NCBI GenBank assembly: GCA_947260005.1
Contig: CAMYOL010000065.1
Span: 1 to 64,000 of the forward strand
From: an uncultured Ectothiorhodospiraceae bacterium
GTDB lineage: Bacteria; Pseudomonadota; Gammaproteobacteria; UBA6429; Thiohalophilaceae
Direction of reading: 5' to 3'
Length of the DNA: 64,000 nucleotides
In this document: one piece after another, positions 9,472-19,120 of the stretch
Position numbering within the stretch: the first letter of the stretch is position 1
Layout: each line of letters opens with the position of its first letter
The notes under the pieces: model-generated
What the model saw: the letters and a program-made list of their open reading frames with translations, nothing else
The model's database searches: none
Told to the model about the DNA's origin: nothing
Position numbers and translations under genes: made by a program

Positions 9472-11966
9472 TGACCGGGCAGGATCAAACGTGTTTTCAT
9501 TGCAACTTGCCTGTTCCGGCTGATAGCGATTACGCGGTTAAAATTGAAGGCAAAGTACGACCTATGTGCTGTCCAGGTTGTCAGGCTGTTGCCCAGGCGA
9601 TTGTCGACAATGGACTTGAAGACTTCTATAAATATCGAACAGAGCCAAGCAAACAATCATCACAACTTATCCCGCAAGAGCTGGCGAATTTAGACTTATA
9701 CGATAATCCCGTAATTCAAAAGAATTTTGTACATGCCACCGATGCGGATATCAAACAAGCCTCGCTGATTTTAGAGGGTATTGTCTGCGCTGCCTGTGTT
9801 TGGTTAAGTGAACATCATGTGCAGAAGATACCGGGTGTGATACGTTTTCAAGTCAATTATTCTACTCACCGAGCACAGCTTGAGTGGGATGATCAACAAG
9901 TAAAATTAAGTGAAATACTAAAGGCCATTCGCGATATCGGTTATTTGGCCCACCCCCTCGATCCCAATCGACAAGAACAGGTTTTTAAAAAGGAACGCTC
10001 ACAAGCCATTCGCCGTATTGCGGTGGCTGGTCTGGGTGCGATGCAGGTTATGATGTTAGCCGTTGCTTTATATGCGGGTGACTATGAGGGTATGGATAGC
10101 AACTTGGAGCGGTTTCTACGCTGGGTGAGTTTGTTTATTACCACCCCCGTTTTACTTTATTCTGCGCGGCCATTTTTCGTTGCTGCAATGCGCGATTTAA
10201 AAATGCGAGGCCTGGGTATGGATGTACCGGTGGCATTGGCAATAAGTGCCGCTTATGCTGCTTCGGCATGGGCAACCATCTCGAACTCCGGTGAAGTCTA
10301 CTTTGACTCGGTGACGATGTTTACCTTCTTCCTGTTAAGCGGTCGATTTTTAGAGATGACGGCTCGCCAACGTGCAGGAAGAGCAGCAGAAGAGCTGGTC
10401 AAGCTCATTCCTGCGATGGCAACGCGGTTTAACGATGATCAGCAGCAAGTTGTCGCAGTATCTGAGTTAGTAACGGGCGATTTGATTCTGGTAAAACCCG
10501 GTGAGAGTATTCCTGCAGATAGTATCGTTGTGCAAGGTCGCTCAAGTGTTGATGAATCCCTTTTAACGGGAGAAAGTATGCCGGTAGTTTATCGTGAAGG
10601 TGATCAAGTCGTAGCGGGTAGCGTTAATATAGAAAGTAGTCTGAAATTGAAAGTTGAAGCATTGGGTACGGATACCATTCTTGCTTCAATACAAAGGTTG
10701 CTGGAACGCGCACAGACCGAAAAACCAAAATTGGCGGTACTTGCGGATAAGGTGGCCGGTTATTTTGTGTTTGCATTGCTAGTCATTGCCTTGACGGTAG
10801 GTGGATACTGGTGGTGGGTCGATCCTCAAAATGCGTTCTGGATTGTCATTTCAGTTTTAGTCGTGACCTGTCCTTGTGCTTTATCTTTGGCAACACCGAC
10901 TGCACTCACTGCAGCAATGGGGAAACTAACGAAGTTAGGCATGTTAACCACTCGTGGGCACGCATTAGAGACTCTGGCGAAGGTGAGTCATGTTGTGTTT
11001 GATAAAACGGGTACTCTGACGGAAGGGAAATTGGTTTTATCGAACATCCAGAGTTTTACTGGATTACCCGAACAGCAAAGTTTACTTATTGCCAGTTCGA
11101 TAGAACAGTTTTCTGAACATCCGATAGGTAAATGTTTACATCACAGTTATCAGGGAGATGAGCTGTTGGAGGTGAGTGACGTCGAAAACGTACCGGGGAT
11201 GGGTATGCAGGCAGTTATCAATAATCAACAATATTTCATCGGTCATGCAAACTACATAAAAGAAAAAGTATCGTTTGATTTAGATGATGTTTTACTGAAT
11301 GACAATCGAGTAATACTTTCCGATCAGCAACAACTCCTGGCTGCATTTACATTTGAAGACAAAATCAGGGCGAGCGCGAAAACAACGATACAACAGTTAC
11401 ACGATTTAGGAATAAAAACGGTTATCTTAAGTGGTGATCAGCAAGCCAATGTTGATCAAGTGGCGAGCCAGATCGGTGTGACGCAAGCCTTTGCAGGTTT
11501 TACCCCGAATCATAAGCTCGATAAACTGTCTGCATTGCAACAACAAGGTGCTATTATAGCGATGGTAGGTGACGGTATTAATGATGCACCAGTCTTGTCG
11601 AAGGCGCAGGTATCCATCGCCATGGGCCAGGGAACGCAGATTGCTCAGGCCAGCGCGGACATGATCCTGTTATCCGATAATCTGTCCCATATAGTCTCGA
11701 GTATTGAGACGAGTAAAGCCACCCGCATGGTAATACGTCAGAATTTGATCTGGGCACTGCTCTATAATTTAGTGGCGCTGCCACTTGCTGCAATGGGGTG
11801 GGTAGCGCCCTGGATGGCGGCGATCGGCATGTCTGCAAGCTCTCTGATTGTGGTGTTAAATGCGTTACGATTAACCAGTCCCATGGGTAGCAATAGGGGT
11901 AACGCCGTGGGTAGCAATAGGGGTAGCGCCATGGGTAGTTCTAAAGCTCTAGGGGAGCTTAAGTAA
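9471..11966 (+). CDS. ccoI: Copper-exporting P-type ATPase of cbb3 assembly
   Basis: P1B-type ATPase that moves copper to the periplasm for cbb3 oxidase. 831 residues. N-terminal Cys-rich metal site (CFHCN, MCCPGC), an HMA domain with CAAC near residue 106, eight membrane helices, TGES phosphatase loop, CPC in the membrane (VTCPCALS), DKTGTLTE phosphorylation site, HP locus (SEHPIG), and GDGINDAP hinge. The last 27 residues carry a short repeat of GSNRG-x-A. Slightly longer than the usual 780-820 because of this tail. Confidence 0.96.
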   Translation: MTGQDQTCFHCNLPVPADSDYAVKIEGKVRPMCCPGCQAVAQAIVDNGLEDFYKYRTEPSKQSSQLIPQELANLDLYDNPVIQKNFVHATDADIKQASLILEGIVCAACVWLSEHHVQKIPGVIRFQVNYSTHRAQLEWDDQQVKLSEILKAIRDIGYLAHPLDPNRQEQVFKKERSQAIRRIAVAGLGAMQVMMLAVALYAGDYEGMDSNLERFLRWVSLFITTPVLLYSARPFFVAAMRDLKMRGLGMDVPVALAISAAYAASAWATISNSGEVYFDSVTMFTFFLLSGRFLEMTARQRAGRAAEELVKLIPAMATRFNDDQQQVVAVSELVTGDLILVKPGESIPADSIVVQGRSSVDESLLTGESMPVVYREGDQVVAGSVNIESSLKLKVEALGTDTILASIQRLLERAQTEKPKLAVLADKVAGYFVFALLVIALTVGGYWWWVDPQNAFWIVISVLVVTCPCALSLATPTALTAAMGKLTKLGMLTTRGHALETLAKVSHVVFDKTGTLTEGKLVLSNIQSFTGLPEQQSLLIASSIEQFSEHPIGKCLHHSYQGDELLEVSDVENVPGMGMQAVINNQQYFIGHANYIKEKVSFDLDDVLLNDNRVILSDQQQLLAAFTFEDKIRASAKTTIQQLHDLGIKTVILSGDQQANVDQVASQIGVTQAFAGFTPNHKLDKLSALQQQGAIIAMVGDGINDAPVLSKAQVSIAMGQGTQIAQASADMILLSDNLSHIVSSIETSKATRMVIRQNLIWALLYNLVALPLAAMGWVAPWMAAIGMSASSLIVVLNALRLTSPMGSNRGNAVGSNRGSAMGSSKALGELK
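11881..11952 (+). repeat. 24-bp tandem repeat in the 3' end of ccoI
   Basis: Two full copies and one partial copy of a 24-bp unit (ATGGGTAGCAATAGGGGTAA and variants) encode repeated GSNRG-N/S-A-V/M. It adds a hydrophilic tail past the end of the conserved ATPase and looks like slippage-generated extension. Confidence 0.75.
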
Positions 11967-11982
11967 AGGTGATTAAAGACCG

Positions 11983-12165
11983 ATGGATATTTTATACTTA
12001 TTGATACCGTTAGGCTTGGTTTTGCTGGGTGTAGCGATTTGGGCATTTATGTGGGCTGTACGCAGTGGACAGTTTGAAGATTTAGATGGCCCTGCACATC
12101 GAATTTTAATGGATGATGATGAGCCAAAACAGACAGATAACCACTTGCAGAATAAGGACAAGTAA
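11983..12165 (+). CDS. ccoS: cbb3 oxidase assembly protein CcoS
   Basis: A 60-residue protein with one N-terminal helix (residues 3-25), then GQFEDLDGPAHRILMDDD, the hallmark of CcoS, needed for cofactor insertion into cbb3 oxidase. It lies 16 nt after ccoI and usually closes the assembly operon. Confidence 0.93.
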   Translation: MDILYLLIPLGLVLLGVAIWAFMWAVRSGQFEDLDGPAHRILMDDDEPKQTDNHLQNKDK

Positions 12166-12201
12166 ATTAGAATTAGCTAATATAGTTTAGAGGAAAACCC
12201 A

Positions 12202-12300
12202 ATGAAACGATTCTTCACCTTCCAGAACCTGCCATTAACCATTATTGTTGCTCTGATTCTATTAAGTATGGCTTCACTCATTTCGATATTAATCGCCTAA
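12202..12300 (+). CDS. 32-residue single-helix membrane peptide after ccoS
   Basis: A short frame beginning MKRFFTFQNLPLTIIVALI with an AGAGGAAA ribosome site 6 nt upstream. About residues 12-31 form one hydrophobic helix; the first ten are basic and aromatic. It lies 36 nt past ccoS on the same strand. Size and position recall tiny oxidase subunits such as CcoM or CydX, but I see no recognisable similarity, so a role in the cbb3 complex is inference. Confidence 0.5.
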   Translation: MKRFFTFQNLPLTIIVALILLSMASLISILIA

Positions 12301-12422
12301 TTAAACTCCGTTAAGTGGTTCCCTGCCTGGCGAGAGAGGGTATTTAGCCCTAAAACCTCACATATAATCTCCACAACCGTGGCTAAGCTAATGCTTTTGC
12401 GACTTTTTCCGCTAATATTTAT

Positions 12423-14297
12423 ATGAAATTGTGGAAAAAGACGCACCATGTTGAGATAAGTGGATTATCAGCCATCACCCTTGATTTTTGGTCATGGGCT
12501 CAGCTTCGTATGTGGCTATTTCTTTTATGTTTTTTCGCCTCTTTTCTTGTTCAAGCCAAGACGGTGAGTGACGTTCGCGTCCTTATTGATGTCTCTGGCA
12601 GCATGAAAAAAAATGATCCGAATAATCTACGTAGCCCAGCGGTCAAAATGCTAGTCGGGCTCATGCCTGAGAGTACTAAAAGTGGTATCTGGACGTTTGG
12701 CCGATACATCAACATGCAAGTCAAGTTAGGGAACGTGGATAAAACATGGAAACAAAAGGCAATGCTTGAAGCGAACAAGATACATTCGCGTGGCTTGTTC
12801 ACCAATATAGAAGACGCAGTGAAACAAGCGACCGTTGACTGGCAAACGCCGGATCCCCGCTATGATCGACATTTGATTTTATTGACCGACGGGGTGGTTG
12901 ATATTAGTAAAGACTCACGCCTCAACGAACAATCAAGAAGACGATTATTACATGATATTTTACCGAAACTTGAATCTGCCGATGCGACCATCCATTCCAT
13001 CGCCTTATCGAAAAATACGGATGAAGAATTACTGAATGCATTATCTGGTTCAACCAAGGGTTCGTTTGTTCAGGTTGATAAAGCCGAAGAATTACAGCGT
13101 GTTTTTTTTAAGATATTTGAAAAGTCGGTTAAACCTGACACCCTTCCCATTGAAGAAAATAAGTTTACGGTTGATAAACATGTCAGCGATATTACGGTGT
13201 TGATATTCCTTGCCAAGGATTCACCGGCGACAAAACTGACTTTACCTGACGGCCAGGTATGGTCTGAGAAAAAACATCCGCAGATAGCAAACTGGCATCA
13301 TGATACTGGCTACGATTTAATTACGGTTAAAGGTCCGACGGCTGGAGAATGGAAGTTACAGGCAAAGGTTGATCCTGATAATCGTGTGATGATCGTAACG
13401 AACTTGCGAATGAAAGTGAGTAATCTGCCGAATTCAATTATGCTGGGGGATGAATTTGACGTTCGTGCGAGATTATTAGAAGAGGGAAAAATCGTTACCA
13501 ATAAAAATTTATTGGAAAAGACTAACTTTGAATTAAAACGTATTGATAATGAAGATCGAGTTACGAATATAAAATTAGTTGATGATGGAAATAGCCCTGA
13601 TGTGATAAAAGGTGATGGTGTCTTTAGTGCCAAATTTGATGCACTTGAAGTTGCTGGAGATTATGAGGTCGCCATTCGCGCCAGGAGTCTTACTTTTAAA
13701 CGTGCCATTCGACATTCACTTAAAGTACACGATAGCCCAGCGAATATTAAAATAAGTCAAGAAGCTGATGACAAGCCCTTTGTTATCAATATTGTTCCAC
13801 ATGTTGGATTGATTCGACCGGACTCAATATCGATGCAGGTAGGGTTACCCGATGGGTCAAGCATGCCGGTTCAACAAACAGATGATCTGGCCTGGTCAGT
13901 CGAGATCCCGAATAAATTTACTAATAAAAAATTTAAATTAACTTTAGCTGGAACACGGTATTCAGATGAACCTATTAAAATGGATTTTGAACAAATTCTT
14001 TCTGTTACGAATAAGTCGCAATCATTAGCATTAAAAATCAAAGCCAATAAAAAATCGAAACCTCATATTGAAAAAGAGGCCAATGCAGATGATGATGATA
14101 CTGAAAAAGATGAAAAAAGTGATACTGCAATAGTAGAGGAAGATGCTGAAACCGATGAATTTAATTGGGCAATCGTAATCGGCCTGGTGGTCGGAGTGAA
14201 TGCGCTTGTAATTGGTGGTGGTTGGTTTGCTTATCGGAAATGGAAAAAGCGTCAAACCCGGGCGCAGGATGCCGTAGCTGAAGAGTTAACAACATGA
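12423..14297 (+). CDS. VWA-domain membrane protein (TIGR03503-like)
   Basis: 624 residues: N-terminal hydrophobic export segment (about 30-44), a von Willebrand A domain with complete MIDAS (DVSGS near residue 54, Thr in RGLFTNIED, Asp in LLTDGVVD), beta-rich middle domains, an acidic stretch (DADDDDTEKDE) and a C-terminal membrane helix (about 580-603) with a basic end. Most of it should be periplasmic. It resembles the gammaproteobacterial TIGR03503 family of unknown function. An in-frame ATG at 12510 is an alternative start. The last 4 nt overlap the next gene. Confidence 0.75.
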   Translation: MKLWKKTHHVEISGLSAITLDFWSWAQLRMWLFLLCFFASFLVQAKTVSDVRVLIDVSGSMKKNDPNNLRSPAVKMLVGLMPESTKSGIWTFGRYINMQVKLGNVDKTWKQKAMLEANKIHSRGLFTNIEDAVKQATVDWQTPDPRYDRHLILLTDGVVDISKDSRLNEQSRRRLLHDILPKLESADATIHSIALSKNTDEELLNALSGSTKGSFVQVDKAEELQRVFFKIFEKSVKPDTLPIEENKFTVDKHVSDITVLIFLAKDSPATKLTLPDGQVWSEKKHPQIANWHHDTGYDLITVKGPTAGEWKLQAKVDPDNRVMIVTNLRMKVSNLPNSIMLGDEFDVRARLLEEGKIVTNKNLLEKTNFELKRIDNEDRVTNIKLVDDGNSPDVIKGDGVFSAKFDALEVAGDYEVAIRARSLTFKRAIRHSLKVHDSPANIKISQEADDKPFVINIVPHVGLIRPDSISMQVGLPDGSSMPVQQTDDLAWSVEIPNKFTNKKFKLTLAGTRYSDEPIKMDFEQILSVTNKSQSLALKIKANKKSKPHIEKEANADDDDTEKDEKSDTAIVEEDAETDEFNWAIVIGLVVGVNALVIGGGWFAYRKWKKRQTRAQDAVAEELTT

Positions 14298-15010
14298 GTG
14301 AATATTTTACAGGTTTGCTGGTTATTTTCTCCCAATTAGGCGTTGTGCTTGTTGTTATTGCTGTTGGCACTGTTATTTTTCTTATTGTTAGAAAGAATAA
14401 AGATAACTCCTTAGCAAAACTTTTTGTCGGAAAATTAAAAAGCAATGAGGGAACCCGTAAAGATAAATTAACCGATGTGTTGAAAAAAGTTCATGAGATG
14501 GATGAAGATATAGCTGAGAAAACAGCATCATCAATGTTGACGTGTGAAAAGCAAATTTATAATCGCGCCTTAAAACTTTTCCTGGGACATGATCGTGATA
14601 GTTTAGGCAGTTTACAAAAGGAAGTTGAAAACATGGCGGGTGCCTATCGGAAACTTATTGCTTCTTCTGAGACCGTGGAAGTTGTTGAGCGCGGTGGTAA
14701 CCCAAAAGCTGAGGCACAACTTCGGGCTGCTGTTAAGCAAGTGACCGCAGAACGAGATAAGGTACAAAAAGATCTAGATGAAGCTATGATATCAATGGAA
14801 AACATGCTTAAAGAATATACTCAGATGTATTCGGGCGGTGGTGCTAGGAAAGAGGGCGTTAAGCATATTGAAAATGAGCTGACCATGCTTAAACAAAAAA
14901 TTGATAATAATGTAGTTGAGGTCGATGACGATCTTGATGTGGAAGGTGGCGGTTCTGAGGATTCAGATGATTCTGGTGAAGTCCCTGATCTATCTGCTTC
15001 TAAAGATTAG
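14294..15010 (+). CDS. Coiled-coil membrane protein coupled to the VWA gene
   Basis: 238 residues: one N-terminal helix (about 8-29), then a mostly charged helical body with coiled-coil character (residues 60-215) and an acidic tail ending DLSASKD. Its ATG overlaps the stop of the VWA gene (ATGA), so the two are probably co-translated partners. Function unknown. The last 300 bp exist as a second, diverged copy at 47533-47834, on the far side of the accessory island. Confidence 0.7.
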   Translation: MSEYFTGLLVIFSQLGVVLVVIAVGTVIFLIVRKNKDNSLAKLFVGKLKSNEGTRKDKLTDVLKKVHEMDEDIAEKTASSMLTCEKQIYNRALKLFLGHDRDSLGSLQKEVENMAGAYRKLIASSETVEVVERGGNPKAEAQLRAAVKQVTAERDKVQKDLDEAMISMENMLKEYTQMYSGGGARKEGVKHIENELTMLKQKIDNNVVEVDDDLDVEGGGSEDSDDSGEVPDLSASKD

Positions 15011-15017
15011 AAAATAA

Positions 15018-15160
15018 ATAGGGGTCAGAGACTGGAAATCCCCACGAATATTCCCGACTGAAACGCCTTCTCCCTCAGGGAGATGACTACAGGGATGTAG
15101 GAGGTAGGGCGACGCAGGAAGCAAAAAGCCGAAGGTTGGGATGAGGGGAATAAATAGCGG
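15018..15160. repeat. Intergenic repeat with GGGGTCAGAGAC and CTCCCTCAGGGAG motifs
   Basis: This gene-free stretch starts with AATAGGGGTCAGAGAC, the unit that builds the palindrome at 47838-47957. It continues with short dyads (CTCCCTCAGGGAG, CTACAgggaTGTAG) and GGGATGAGGGG, a sequence type often dispersed between genes in gammaproteobacteria. No coding frame is credible. Confidence 0.5.
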
Positions 15161-15208
15161 TTTTTGCTGCTATTTTTCTTTTAAGCAATAATTAAATTTA
15201 TAATCCCT

Positions 15209-15345
15209 TTCCAGTGAATAACATTGAGCCTATACGCATTGTTTCTGAACTAGCAAATCTCCAGGAATGCGATGTTCTTTTAGACGCGATTGAGAGAAAT
15301 CGTACAATTATTGATTTTGATTCGGGAGCGATCAAAGGAGCATTT
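15209..15345 (+). pseudogene. 3' fragment of a gene also present at 47140-47413
   Basis: In frame it reads PVNNIEPIRIVSELANLQEC and on to DFDSGAIKGAF before running into the insertion sequence. It has no start codon and no upstream part. The same residues occur in the minus-strand gene at 47140-47413, joined to the same IS end, so this is a duplicated, truncated copy of a protein of unknown function. Confidence 0.65.
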
Positions 15346-16640
15346 GGGAGTGTTCATGAATCTGTGTCATTTCATTAAACTAGAAGTATAAACGAAATGG
15401 AGTAACAGATGACACAATCATTTGATTTTGAACAAGCACTAAAAGAATTACAATCCGGAAAAGACCTGACCGGCAAAGATGGCATTCTAATACCTCTGAC
15501 AAAGCAACTTACCGAAGCGGCGATCACTGCTGAATTAAACCATCACCTGGACACGACTGATGAACCCTACCAAAAGAATGGCAACGGCTCAAAAACGATT
15601 AAAACAGGCACTGGGAGTTTTGAGCTTAACGCCCCAAGAGATCGCGCCGGTACCTTTGAGCCCACAACTGATCAAAAAGAATCAAACTCAACTGCCCCCC
15701 GAAATTGATCGCAAACTCTTATCCCTGTTCAGTCACGGCATGAGTTATCGTGATATGAAGTATCATATCCATGACCTCTACGGAATAGAGGTATCGACTG
15801 GCGCGATAACGGCCATTACTGATCAACTTCTACCTGAGCTAAAAGAATGGCAACACCGTCCTTTAGAGAGTCATTATCCCATTGTTTGGATGGATGCGAT
15901 TCACTATAAAATCAAAGAAGACGGTCGCTATATCAGCAAAGCCATTTACACCCTTTTAGGACTTAACGTCGAAGGCCAAAAAGAAATCCTGAGCATCTAT
16001 TTGTCCGATAATGAAAGCGCCAGTTACTGGCTCAGCTTGTTGACGGAACTGCAGAATCGAGGCGTTGAGATATACTCATTGCTTGTATCGATGGGTTGAC
16101 GGGCTTTCCTGAGGCCATCGCGAGTCTTTTTCCACAAACCGAAATTCAACTCTGCATCATTCAACAAATTCGCAACTCAATGACGTATGTGGCTTCAAAA
16201 AATCAAAAAGCCTTTATGGCCGATTTAAAACCGGTTTACCGTGCCAGCAGAATCGATGCCGCCGAAACCGCACTCGATGAACTGGACGCAAAATGGGGCG
16301 ATACCTACCCGATTGTGCTCAAGTCCTGGTGTGGCAAGTGGGCGCTTTTATCCGCTTATTTTAAATACCCTGAAGCGATACGGAAAATTATTTATACGAC
16401 CAATGCCGTCGAAGCCATCCATCGGCAATTTCGTAAACTGACCAAAACCGAAGGGGCCTTCCCCAATGAAAATAGCTTGTTAAAATTATTGTACGCTGGC
16501 AAATTGAACGCGACAGAAAAGTGGACCATGCCGATTCAAAATTGGAGTCAAGTATTGTCTCAATTAGACATTTATTTTGAAGGCCGCCTGAATAGTGTGC
16601 TGGATATTTAAATTATCCTGACACAGAATTTTGAACGCCC
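15346..16640 (+). mobile_element. IS256-family insertion sequence, inactive
   Basis: About 1.3 kb with imperfect terminal inverted repeats: left GGGAGTGTTCATGAATCTGT then GTCA (15346-15369), right TGACACAGAATTTTGAACGC then CC (16619-16640). It contains one transposase broken by two frameshifts. No 8-9 bp target duplication is visible at the ends, consistent with rearrangement after insertion. The left end is duplicated in inverted form at 47052-47139. Confidence 0.8.
15409..16611 (+). pseudogene. IS256-family (mutator-type) transposase, two frameshifts
   Basis: Reads as a DDE transposase of about 400 residues in three pieces. Piece 1 (15409 to about 15665) ends at APRDRAGTFEP; one extra base then shifts the frame to QLIKKNQTQLPP. 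Piece 2 has the first catalytic Asp (VWMDAIHY). One missing base near 16085 splits the second catalytic region, which should read IDGLTGFPEA. Piece 3 carries TTNAVEAIHRQFRK with the catalytic Glu and the C-terminal GRLN. With both shifts it should make no active enzyme. Confidence 0.85.
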
Positions 16641-16920
16641 TCTAGCCTATGGTCTGAAATTGAAGGAGTGGCCCGTGGCCGCGAAGTCTTGACAACATGA
16701 TGTTATCGCGGCCACGCTACTCATACAAACACTTCACTCTACTGTTTGTAATAAGCCACGTGGTCAGGAATATGGAACAGCTCTTTAGCCTGGTCTTCAA
16801 GTTATTAAGCATGGATTAGTCTAGAAGATATATGACGATTATTGTCCGCACACCGCGAACTATTTTATATTTATCTTAATATCCTCTTATATTTTTTTAA
16901 TCTCTTGTTTGTTCTTCAAT
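16641..16920. other. Gene-free spacer with an 11-bp perfect hairpin
   Basis: No credible coding frame. It holds one perfect dyad, CGTGGCCGCGA (16674-16684) and TCGCGGCCACG (16706-16716), with a 21-nt loop and no T-run. AT-rich sequence from 16850 leads into the first promoter box. Confidence 0.5.
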
Positions 16921-16955
16921 CTGTCACCTATCTGTGACAGCATTTCGAATATGGT
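16921..16955 (+). promoter_or_regulatory. Box promoter 1 (20-bp box plus -10)
   Basis: CTGTCACCTATCTGTGACAG at 16921-16940, then 9 nt, then TATGGT (16950-16955). The start codon is 32 nt downstream. The box reads both as a 6-bp dyad (CTGTCA/TGACAG) and as CTGTSA direct repeats 11 bp apart. Confidence 0.8.
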
Positions 16956-16987
16956 TACCTCAAAGTCAAATGAGAACGAGGTGCATC

Positions 16988-18982
16988 ATGAAAACGTTAA
17001 TTAAATATTTCGGGCTATTGTTGCTTAGCCTGTCGATTCTCTCTGCCTGTGGTGGAGGCGGCGGGGGTGGTGGTGCTCCGACACCCACTGATACCCCCAT
17101 TGGCGAAGTCGATGGGGTCTGGATGATTGATGAAACAATCAAACCAAGTAATTGTGCCGTACCAGCACCTGAAGAAAGTTTTAATCTAACGGTGACCCAG
17201 AATGGCAATGATGTAACGGTGACAGATGAAGATGGCAATGTCTTTTCAGGTAGTATTACGGGCAACACTTTACGCTGGAGTGGCAGTTATGCCGACGAAG
17301 CGCCGGACGGGACACCAGGCAGAACGAATCTACAACCAATGACTGCAACGATTGCTGCTGATTGTAATAGCTTAAGTGGCCGGGCCGATTGGACCTGGAC
17401 CGCAACGGATGGTAGCGGTTATGTTTGTTCGGGCTATACCGATTTTGAAGGAACCCGATCGGGTGCACCTGGTTGTGGCACACCACCACAGGCAGCGCCT
17501 GATGCACCCACTAATCTGAGTGCGGGTGCGGTTTCGGAATCATCGATTCAACTGAGCTGGCAGGATAACTCAAACGATGAAGATGGTTTTAGCATTTATC
17601 GTAGTCTGACCCAAAATGGCGGTTACTCGCAGGTTGGTTCTGTCGGTGTCAATATGGATTTGTTCACTGACACCGGTCTCAATAGCGATACCACTTATTA
17701 CTATTATGTTAGCGCTTATAGTAATGCAACGGGTCTGGCCAGCTCATCCAATACAGACAGTGCGACAACCATGGCCTCTGGTCCGACTTCACCGCCCAGC
17801 ACGCCGACCGGGTTTAACTCTTTAGCGCAGTCAAGTTCGAGTATTACCTTGCTGTGGGATGATGTGACCACCGAAACGGGTTACCGTTTAGAACGGAGCA
17901 CCTCACCGAATAGTGGTTATACTGTCATTGCCGGTTCATTAGCGGTAAACACGATCATGTATACCGATACAGGCCTTGCCAGTAGTACAACCTACTACTA
18001 TCGATTAGTAGCGTTCAATGCGGTCGGTGATTCCGGCGTGGCTACGATTTCAGCCACGACTACAGCTGGTAACCAACCGACTGTACCGGCCTCGCCCAGT
18101 GGTGAGGGGATATCAAACATCACCGCTACGAGTGCAACTATGACCTGGACCGACAATGCCACCAATGAAACCGGCTATGAAATTGGTACTTGTAGTGGTC
18201 TGACTTCAGTAACCAGCACCGGACGCAGGAGCTGTGTGGCATACCAAGGTGGCGGTGGTTTTGATGTGATTGCCCAGGTAGGTGCTAATGTGACGAGTTA
18301 CAACATTACCGGTCTGAATCCAAGTACGGTTTATGCCTATTATGTTCGGGCCTATAATTCGGCCGGTGTGTCACAAAACTACGGCATCAGGTTTACGACC
18401 ATTGCAGCACAACAGACTGTTACTTTAACGCCGGAGTATGACAACCTGACCCTGATCTCAAGTTTGGACGACGCAGTAGCGAATAGCGTATATCAGTCAG
18501 GAAACCTGGCCGTTGGTTGTAACTGGGATTACGGTACCTTTACCGGCCAGCAGTTTGTCTGTTCTCAGAGCTTGGTGAAGTTTGATACCTCTGCATTTAC
18601 TGGTAGAACCATCCAGAGTGCGAGACTGGGGCTGACCGTCGATATTGCGGGTGTAGGTTTTTATCCTCAAAATTGGCACATTCGGGCAATGGCCACAAAC
18701 TGGTTCCCTTCATCTATCACCTGGAACGGGTTGCAAACTACCCAATATTATCTAGCTTCACATACGGTGCTTAATCCGCCTGCCTTTGGGGGTCAAACAT
18801 ATGATGTCGACGTCACCAGTATCGTACAAAGCTGGGCCGATGGAACGTTTGATAACAACGGACTGGTGTTTGGATCAGAAGACTATACCTTCCCCTATGC
18901 AACTTCCTTAGATGCCTTCGAGTTTATTAGCGCGGAAGGTACAGCGGGTTACACACCAACCCTGGTTGTGACTTATCAATAA
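16988..18982 (+). CDS. Lipoprotein with three FN3 domains and a DNRLRE-type C-terminal domain
   Basis: 664 residues. A lipoprotein signal with lipobox LSAC is followed by nine Gly. Then come a beta domain (about 45-150), three fibronectin type III domains (about 175-260, 275-360, 370-475; each with the TxYYYYV/YxxRLVA strand pattern) and a C-terminal domain with SLVKFDTSAFTGRTIQSARL and DVTSIVQSWADG, like DNRLRE/CBM96-type modules of surface proteins. Start at 16988 follows GAGGTG. Likely outer-membrane anchored and surface exposed; binding partner unknown. Confidence 0.82.
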   Translation: MKTLIKYFGLLLLSLSILSACGGGGGGGGAPTPTDTPIGEVDGVWMIDETIKPSNCAVPAPEESFNLTVTQNGNDVTVTDEDGNVFSGSITGNTLRWSGSYADEAPDGTPGRTNLQPMTATIAADCNSLSGRADWTWTATDGSGYVCSGYTDFEGTRSGAPGCGTPPQAAPDAPTNLSAGAVSESSIQLSWQDNSNDEDGFSIYRSLTQNGGYSQVGSVGVNMDLFTDTGLNSDTTYYYYVSAYSNATGLASSSNTDSATTMASGPTSPPSTPTGFNSLAQSSSSITLLWDDVTTETGYRLERSTSPNSGYTVIAGSLAVNTIMYTDTGLASSTTYYYRLVAFNAVGDSGVATISATTTAGNQPTVPASPSGEGISNITATSATMTWTDNATNETGYEIGTCSGLTSVTSTGRRSCVAYQGGGGFDVIAQVGANVTSYNITGLNPSTVYAYYVRAYNSAGVSQNYGIRFTTIAAQQTVTLTPEYDNLTLISSLDDAVANSVYQSGNLAVGCNWDYGTFTGQQFVCSQSLVKFDTSAFTGRTIQSARLGLTVDIAGVGFYPQNWHIRAMATNWFPSSITWNGLQTTQYYLASHTVLNPPAFGGQTYDVDVTSIVQSWADGTFDNNGLVFGSEDYTFPYATSLDAFEFISAEGTAGYTPTLVVTYQ

Positions 18983-19008
18983 AAGGAGCATTAACGAAAA
19001 GAAGACAT

Positions 19009-19039
19009 CGCCCCGCCAATCTGGCGGGGCGTTTTTTTT
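19009..19039 (+). terminator. Rho-independent terminator
   Basis: The stem CGCCCCGCCA-atc-TGGCGGGGCG is followed by eight T. It separates the FN3 lipoprotein gene from the next box promoter. Confidence 0.9.
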
Positions 19040-19055
19040 ATACGGTTTCAGTAAT

Positions 19056-19090
19056 CTGTCAGTTATCTGTGACAGTGGTTCCGCTATGTT
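19056..19090 (+). promoter_or_regulatory. Box promoter 2
   Basis: CTGTCAGTTATCTGTGACAG (19056-19075), 9 nt, TATGTT (19085-19090). The leader sequence GTTAAAGCCATAGTCAAAAC is repeated in unit 5 at 28163. Confidence 0.82.
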
Positions 19091-19120
19091 AAAGCCATAG
19101 TCAAAACAACACGGTGTATG

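Noticed and set aside
15560-16099. Separate gene in the IS
   Set aside because: It is the middle piece of the frameshifted transposase; its first 35 residues are out-of-frame sequence.
16674-16716. Terminator hairpin
   Set aside because: The stem is perfect, but the loop is 21 nt and no T-run follows, so I list it only as a dyad.
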